From NCBI GenBank assembly GCA_003445715.1, contig DMCS01000034.1:3706-19224 (forward strand): a stretch of DNA of 15,519 bases. Reading direction: 5' to 3'. The stretch's first letter is position 1. Each line of letters begins with the position of its first letter. The notes beneath the pieces were generated by a model. That model did no database searches. It was not told the origin of the DNA and was given only the letters and a program-made list of their open reading frames with translations. Shown one piece after another: positions 13,506-15,519 of the stretch. Made by a program: the position numbers and the translations under genes. This DNA comes from Candidatus Mesolinea sp. (GTDB taxonomy: Bacteria > Chloroflexota > Anaerolineae > Anaerolineales > Anaerolineaceae).

Positions 13506-13922
13506 ATGCAACAAAACCGAACTTCACCCTTTGATATCCGCGGTACGAAGGTTCTTTACCTATTATTGGCTGTCATCGCCAATGTCGCTTTTGCTCTGGC
13601 ATTCTTCAGCTTTGTGGATTGGCTGCTGCTCAACTACGGTGAAGCTGTCACTGGCGTGGATACCACCTTGATGCTGGGGCTGTTTATGGGGGCTCTGTTG
13701 ATCGCCTTCTTGATCAGCTTTTTAGCCAAAGACGGCCGCGGAATCACTTATGGTCTTTTCGGCAGCTTAGGCGGGCTTGTGCTGGCGCTTATAAGGGTCT
13801 GGAATAGCTCCATCCTGCTTGCTATTTTGGTAGGCTTGATGAGCGTGATGGGTGGCTATAACGGCGGTTTGCTCGGGGAAAACTTCCGCCGTAACCAGCA
13901 AAGGCGCAAGAAAAAGCAATAA
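13506..13922 (+). CDS. Small four-helix membrane protein of unknown function
   Basis: I do not recognise this 138-residue protein. Seen: a short polar N-terminus, four hydrophobic segments (about residues 14-41, 55-76, 82-101 and 104-126) and a strongly basic C-terminal tail with RRNQQRRKKKQ that should stay in the cytoplasm. The frame stays open upstream into the repeat array, but ATG 13506 is preferred. Residues upstream of it are translated repeat sequence, and the TATAAT at 13494-13499 would start transcription at this codon. The gene converges on murE with 18 bases between the stop codons and no visible terminator. Function unknown. Confidence 0.75.
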   Translation: MQQNRTSPFDIRGTKVLYLLLAVIANVAFALAFFSFVDWLLLNYGEAVTGVDTTLMLGLFMGALLIAFLISFLAKDGRGITYGLFGSLGGLVLALIRVWNSSILLAILVGLMSVMGGYNGGLLGENFRRNQQRRKKKQ

Positions 13923-13940
13923 CTTCCTACTAAGATAAAA

Positions 13941-15509
13941 TCAACTTGAGGAGGTTGGCAGCCAAGGCATCGCTGGTCCGCTTTTACCCAAGCGCTCAGC
14001 CAAAGCCGCCCGCAGCGCTTGCCGGTCATCCCAAGCATATTCTGTCTTGGCAAAGCACATCGACTGCTCGTGACCCTTTCCGCACACAATCACCAGATCC
14101 CCCGGCTGCGCCATTTGCACAGCTTTGCGGATTGCTTCACCGCGATCGGGGATGCGCCAAAAATTCTGCCCTTCCAAGCCGCCTGCCTGACGGGCAGCTT
14201 CTGCCATCTCCGCAAGGATATCTTCCAATGCTTCAGTACGTGGATCTTCAGCAGTCAATATGGTGAGGTCGGCTCGCTGCAAAGCAATCTGCGGCATCAG
14301 GCGGCGCTTCTCGCGGTCCCTAAGCCCAGCCGAGCCGAAAACAGCAATGACCCGTCCATGGCTCAAGCCGCGAGCTGTTTCCAGCGCCCGTGCCAAGCCG
14401 TTGGGAGTATGCGCAAAATCCACTATTGCCAAAAATTCCTGCCCAAGGTCAATTTTTTCCATACGCCCTGGCACACCAGGCAAATTAGCCAGCGCAGCCA
14501 CTGCAATTTCAAATGGAATGCCCAAGCCAACCACGCATGCCCCCAGCGCAGCCAAGCTATTGGAGACGTTGTAGATCCCGACCATAGGGGTGCGCACGCG
14601 TGCAGTCTGCTCTGCGCCAATATGGCAAGTAAAAGCCAATTCATGCGGTTGGTTATCGATTGCGTCAGCCCACAAGTCTGCCTCATTGAGGATGCTGTAG
14701 CTGACCTGCTTGGCTGGCGAGATACGTTTAAGGTAACCATAAGAGCGGTCGTCCTTATTGAGCACCGCCAAGCGCAGGTTCCCGATGGACTTGCGCGGGG
14801 TTTGAGCTAAGCTTTCAAAAAGCTTCCCTTTGGTGGCAAGATAATTTTCGTAGGAGCCGTGGAAATCCAAATGCTCATGCGTTACGTTAGTAACCACAGC
14901 CACATCAAAGTCGCAAGCGATCACACGCCCCTGCGCCAAGCCATGGGAAGTTGTTTCCAAGACGCAGTGGCTCAAGCCAGCCTGAACCATTTGATCTAGG
15001 TAACCTTGAACGTCCGGAGCTTCAGGTGTGGTGACGTGAAATCCTGTATCGAGCACCGCATCGCCAATACAAGCGCTCACCGTTGAGATCATCCCAGCCT
15101 GGATGCCGGCGCTGCGCAAGATATGGTAAATCATCCAGGTAGTCGTGGTTTTGCCATCCGTCCCGGTCACGCCAATCATCCGCAGCTTTCGCGCGGGGAA
15201 GTCATGCAACGCCGCAGCCAGATAAGCAACTGCACGGTGCATATCACCTTCCACCTGCAGGTAAGGGACGGGCAACCCCTCGGGGGCTGGGCGATCGCTC
15301 ATCACTGCAACAGCTCCAGCAGCCAACGCTTGCGGAATATAGTCGAAACCATCAGCGTTTTCTCCTTTGAGAGCAGCAAAGAGCATCCCCGGCTGCACCT
15401 GGCGCGAATCGATGCTGATGCCGGAAATGCGCACTGAGGGCACCGGTCCTATAGGGACAATCGGGATGCGTTTGAATAAACTTTGTAGGTTGCGTTTGGG
15501 TTTAATCAT
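13941..15509 (-). CDS. murE: UDP-N-acetylmuramoyl-tripeptide synthetase (MurE ligase)
   Basis: MurE adds the third, diamino amino acid to UDP-MurNAc-L-Ala-D-Glu in the cytoplasm. Seen in 522 residues: substrate-binding N-terminal domain with ISIDSRQVQPGMLFAALKG (31-49), ATP-binding GVTGTDGKTTTT (113-124), TTPEAP (160-165), TSHGLAQGRV (187-196), TNVTHEHLDFHGSYENYLATKGKLF with the likely carbamylated lysine (about 227-229), VDFAHTPNGLARALE (363-377), FGSAGLRDREKR (391-402) and GKGHEQ (477-482). The motif contacting the added amino acid reads EDPR (421-424) instead of DNPR of diaminopimelate-type enzymes. The start is at the window edge: a GGA lies seven bases before ATG 15509, but an upstream in-frame start cannot be ruled out. 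Upstream peptidoglycan genes are expected outside the window. Confidence 0.95.
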   Translation of the reverse strand: MIKPKRNLQSLFKRIPIVPIGPVPSVRISGISIDSRQVQPGMLFAALKGENADGFDYIPQALAAGAVAVMSDRPAPEGLPVPYLQVEGDMHRAVAYLAAALHDFPARKLRMIGVTGTDGKTTTTWMIYHILRSAGIQAGMISTVSACIGDAVLDTGFHVTTPEAPDVQGYLDQMVQAGLSHCVLETTSHGLAQGRVIACDFDVAVVTNVTHEHLDFHGSYENYLATKGKLFESLAQTPRKSIGNLRLAVLNKDDRSYGYLKRISPAKQVSYSILNEADLWADAIDNQPHELAFTCHIGAEQTARVRTPMVGIYNVSNSLAALGACVVGLGIPFEIAVAALANLPGVPGRMEKIDLGQEFLAIVDFAHTPNGLARALETARGLSHGRVIAVFGSAGLRDREKRRLMPQIALQRADLTILTAEDPRTEALEDILAEMAEAARQAGGLEGQNFWRIPDRGEAIRKAVQMAQPGDLVIVCGKGHEQSMCFAKTEYAWDDRQALRAALAERLGKSGPAMPWLPTSSS

Positions 15510-15519
15510 TAATCATTCC

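Overview
The window looks like a chromosomal segment from a Chloroflexota bacterium, most likely class Anaerolineae. That placement is inference. It rests on the style of the proteins (a lipoprotein with a Thr/Pro-rich linker and an NBR1-type Ig-like domain, a UMF1-family MFS protein, a MurE without the DNPR motif) and on moderate GC. I could not search any database. Most of the window is ordinary chromosomal gene content with compact spacing and readable promoters and terminators.

Layout, left to right. Positions 1-483 hold the 3' end of a nucleoside-type ABC importer permease, closed by a terminator. Positions 655-4028 are a three-gene ABC exporter operon with one ATPase and two paralogous ABC-2 permeases, coupled by overlapping reading frames. 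Positions 4030-5794 carry a consensus promoter, an NBR1-Ig lipoprotein and QueG (epoxyqueuosine reductase). Positions 5849-8282 carry a DusB-type tRNA-dihydrouridine synthase with an almost leaderless start and a UMF1-family MFS transporter, closed by a long perfect hairpin. Positions 8361-9480 hold an ATP-grasp enzyme resembling D-Ala-D-Ala ligase. A bidirectional terminator separates it from pnp. On the minus strand, rpsO (S15) and pnp (PNPase) lie in the conserved order, with a long imperfect hairpin between them in the place where E. coli pnp has its RNase III-controlled leader. At the right end are a small four-helix membrane protein (plus strand) and murE (minus strand), which converge.

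The unusual part is about 12395-13440, between the divergent rpsO and small-membrane-protein promoters. About 1.05 kb of apparently non-coding DNA is almost completely tiled by short hairpins, arranged as seven modular units of two types in a higher-order tandem pattern. The same stems recur in all units. One stem changes in both arms together between two copies (a compensatory T:A to G:C exchange) and keeps a G.U pair in a third. A 23-bp module is present or absent at the same point, immediately after GGT, in the loops of two unrelated hairpins. These signs point to selection or a copying process acting on a folded nucleic acid rather than to protein coding. This is the best candidate for something undescribed here. 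It is not a CRISPR array, and I see no transposase beside it.
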